A stretch of DNA of 64,000 bases, from the NCBI GenBank assembly GCA_951394045.1, contig OX595990.1:2100549-2164548 (forward strand). The letters are read 5' to 3'. Within the stretch, counting starts at the first letter, position 1. Each line of letters opens with the position of its first letter. Source of the DNA: Nitzschia sp. DOCU1 (lineage: Eukaryota; Bacillariophyta; Bacillariophyceae; Bacillariales; Bacillariaceae). The position numbers were made by a program, and so were the translations under genes. Of the stretch, positions 62,734 to 64,000 are shown piece after piece. The notes below the pieces were generated by a model. The model was not told where the DNA came from, did not search any database, and saw only the letters and a list, made by a program, of their open reading frames with translations.

Positions 62734-64000
62734 TTAATTGGCGGCGATTGGCTCGGGCTCGACTTCCGCTACTGCTGCTTCGTTGTCGTCGTCGACTTTT
62801 CCTTCGTCCTCAATTGCTTCATCCAAAACCTTCATGCTAGTCTTGCTGTTTGATCGACTGTGGCTTCCCTCCTTCATGTCTCGTTTGGGGTACGCAAGAG
62901 CGTACAACAAATCGAGGTGCTTCACGGACTGTTGCGACAACTGTCCTGGAGGGGGGAGAGTTTCCATTACACTTTCCCGGGTACGCCGCGCAATAGTCTT
63001 GGTGACGACGCCCGTATCTCCATCCGTAATTCGAACATCGTCGTCGTTGCTTCCGATTGAACGTTCATCGGCTTCACCCTCGCTACCTTCGTTTTCCTTA
63101 CTGCCCTGACCCGTTCGTCTGACGGCCCGTAGCAATCGTCGGTTCCACTTGTTAACGACTTTCATGGAAATCATGGAACGTCCCAAACGGAACTGCACCG
63201 ACTGTGAGGGAGACAATTCCAACGGCCTTCGAAGGTACAAGTAAGAGCCATTGGATGAGCCAGCGTCAGTGAAAACGAATTCGCCGTTCTTAAATCGGAT
63301 AGCGGCGTGGCGGGCGGACACAGTGCGGTAGTCCAAAACCATGTCTGATCCCGACGATCGACCCAAGAGCAAGGGTCTGGTTCCATTTCGCCCATCGGGC
63401 TTCAACAAAGTGCTGAAGGACAACTGGAAACGAGTGTTGAACAAACGCTGCGCCATCTCGTGCTTGGTAGCAACCAAGAGAGAAACATACGGAGGCTCCA
63501 GAGACGATTTGAACAGCTTGACGTGGCGTCCGTCCTTGAGCTTGAAATCCGACTTGAAGGTGCTCTTGCAGACCGAGCAGGTAGCGTCGACCGAGGAAAG
63601 GAAGCAAATCTGGTTGTCGGCCTCTGCGGTATGCCACTTACGAAGACACTCAACATGGACATACTTTGTGTCTCCACTGCACTTGCACGGCGTAATCAGT
63701 GGGTTTGTTTCTGTGTCCTCTTCGTCAAAGCACATGTAGCATACAGGGTTGTCTCCAGCCAAGGCCTCGCTACGCTTGGAAGCATTCTTAGCGGCCTCTT
63801 CTCCGTCAATCGAGTCCTCAGAGTTTTCTATAGGGCCAGCAGGTGAGCTTCGAGATCAATCAACAGAACAAACAGAGAAATGTTTTTGTACGTACCACCA
63901 TCCGTTTCCTGCAAGTCCAAGAATCCACCATTCGAGTTCGTGGTGTCCTTCATGATCTTCTGAATCTTGTCCTCGCTCAAAACGCGGTTCTCGACTCCGT
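62734..64000 (-). CDS. RING-CH (RINGv) and FHA domain protein, 5' end outside the window
   Basis: Exon 2 is 63827-62734; the exon before it (63896 to beyond 64000) is joined over a 68-bp intron (GTACGT...CTATAG). The exon-1 frame reads RVLSEDKIQKIMKDTTNSNG, then LDLQETDG, then NSEDSIDGEE in exon 2. A RING-CH finger follows (CYMCFDEEDTETNPLITPCK, HVECLRKWH, CSVCKS), with C4HC3 spacing. Next comes an FHA domain (LLLGRSSGSDMVLDYRTVSA, RHAAIRFKNGEFVF, TDAGSSNGSYLYL). The C-terminus is acidic and disordered. RING-CH E3 ligases of the MARCH type usually have membrane helices; none is seen here. FHA domains bind phosphothreonine, so a phospho-guided ubiquitin ligase is a fair inference. Confidence 0.85.

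Noticed and set aside
1..64000. tRNA, rRNA, CRISPR, origin or phage genes
   Set aside because: A scan by eye for T-loop words, array spacing and phage-type gene order found nothing convincing. A covariance-model search would settle the RNAs.

Overview
The window looks like nuclear DNA of a diatom, probably a pennate one; the species cannot be named from sequence alone. Evidence: short GT-AG introns of 68-168 bp in ten of the gene models; two DUF6824 proteins (DV(L/V)xxRG...GNxxFRxLV type), a family I know from diatoms; leucine-rich-repeat, ZZ-finger and ankyrin proteins of the kind expanded in diatoms; and an FKBP with a signal peptide, an ASAF-like plastid motif and a thylakoid-lumen signal in series. 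I found no tRNA, rRNA, CRISPR array, bacterial operon or viral gene. Splice sites below were read by eye and checked by reading frame and by restored family motifs.

Layout. 0-16 kb: edge of an unknown gene, an LRR gene with a decayed 3'-end duplicate, a kinesin-light-chain-like TPR protein, a 1430-residue secretory acidic membrane protein, a plastid-lumen FKBP whose frame is broken once, a DUF6824 gene, a P-class PPR protein and a small unknown gene. 16-27 kb: gene-poor DNA with PIG-H, a fused YeeE/YedE-type sulfur transporter, a four-helix membrane protein, a histidine phosphatase and a START protein. Two non-coding elements with terminal inverted repeats lie here (18.4-18.8 and 25.2-26.0 kb). 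27-35.3 kb: a tandem segmental duplication carrying two DUF389 membrane proteins and a ZZ/LRR gene, nearly complete in one copy and a remnant in the other. 36-48 kb: a disordered Ser/Lys/acidic protein, mitochondrial phosphate carrier, JJJ1/DNAJC21-like J-protein, CAP/SCP protein, type II fucosyltransferase-like protein, a possible 56-residue two-exon gene, a 2H phosphoesterase and a MYND protein. 48-64 kb: ankyrin protein, second DUF6824 gene, divergent DHHC (DHFC) palmitoyltransferase, COP9 signalosome subunit 6, a 64-residue acidic protein, a third LRR protein, an exostosin glycosyltransferase and a RING-CH/FHA protein cut by the right edge.

The genes do not form one pathway. Several serve housekeeping systems: GPI-anchor synthesis, 60S ribosome maturation, the COP9 signalosome, mitochondrial phosphate import, protein palmitoylation and organelle RNA processing. 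The least ordinary features are the DUF389 + ZZ/LRR duplication, the two inverted-repeat elements, the TACCGGTA palindrome recurring in intergenic DNA, and the fused two-half sulfur transporter.
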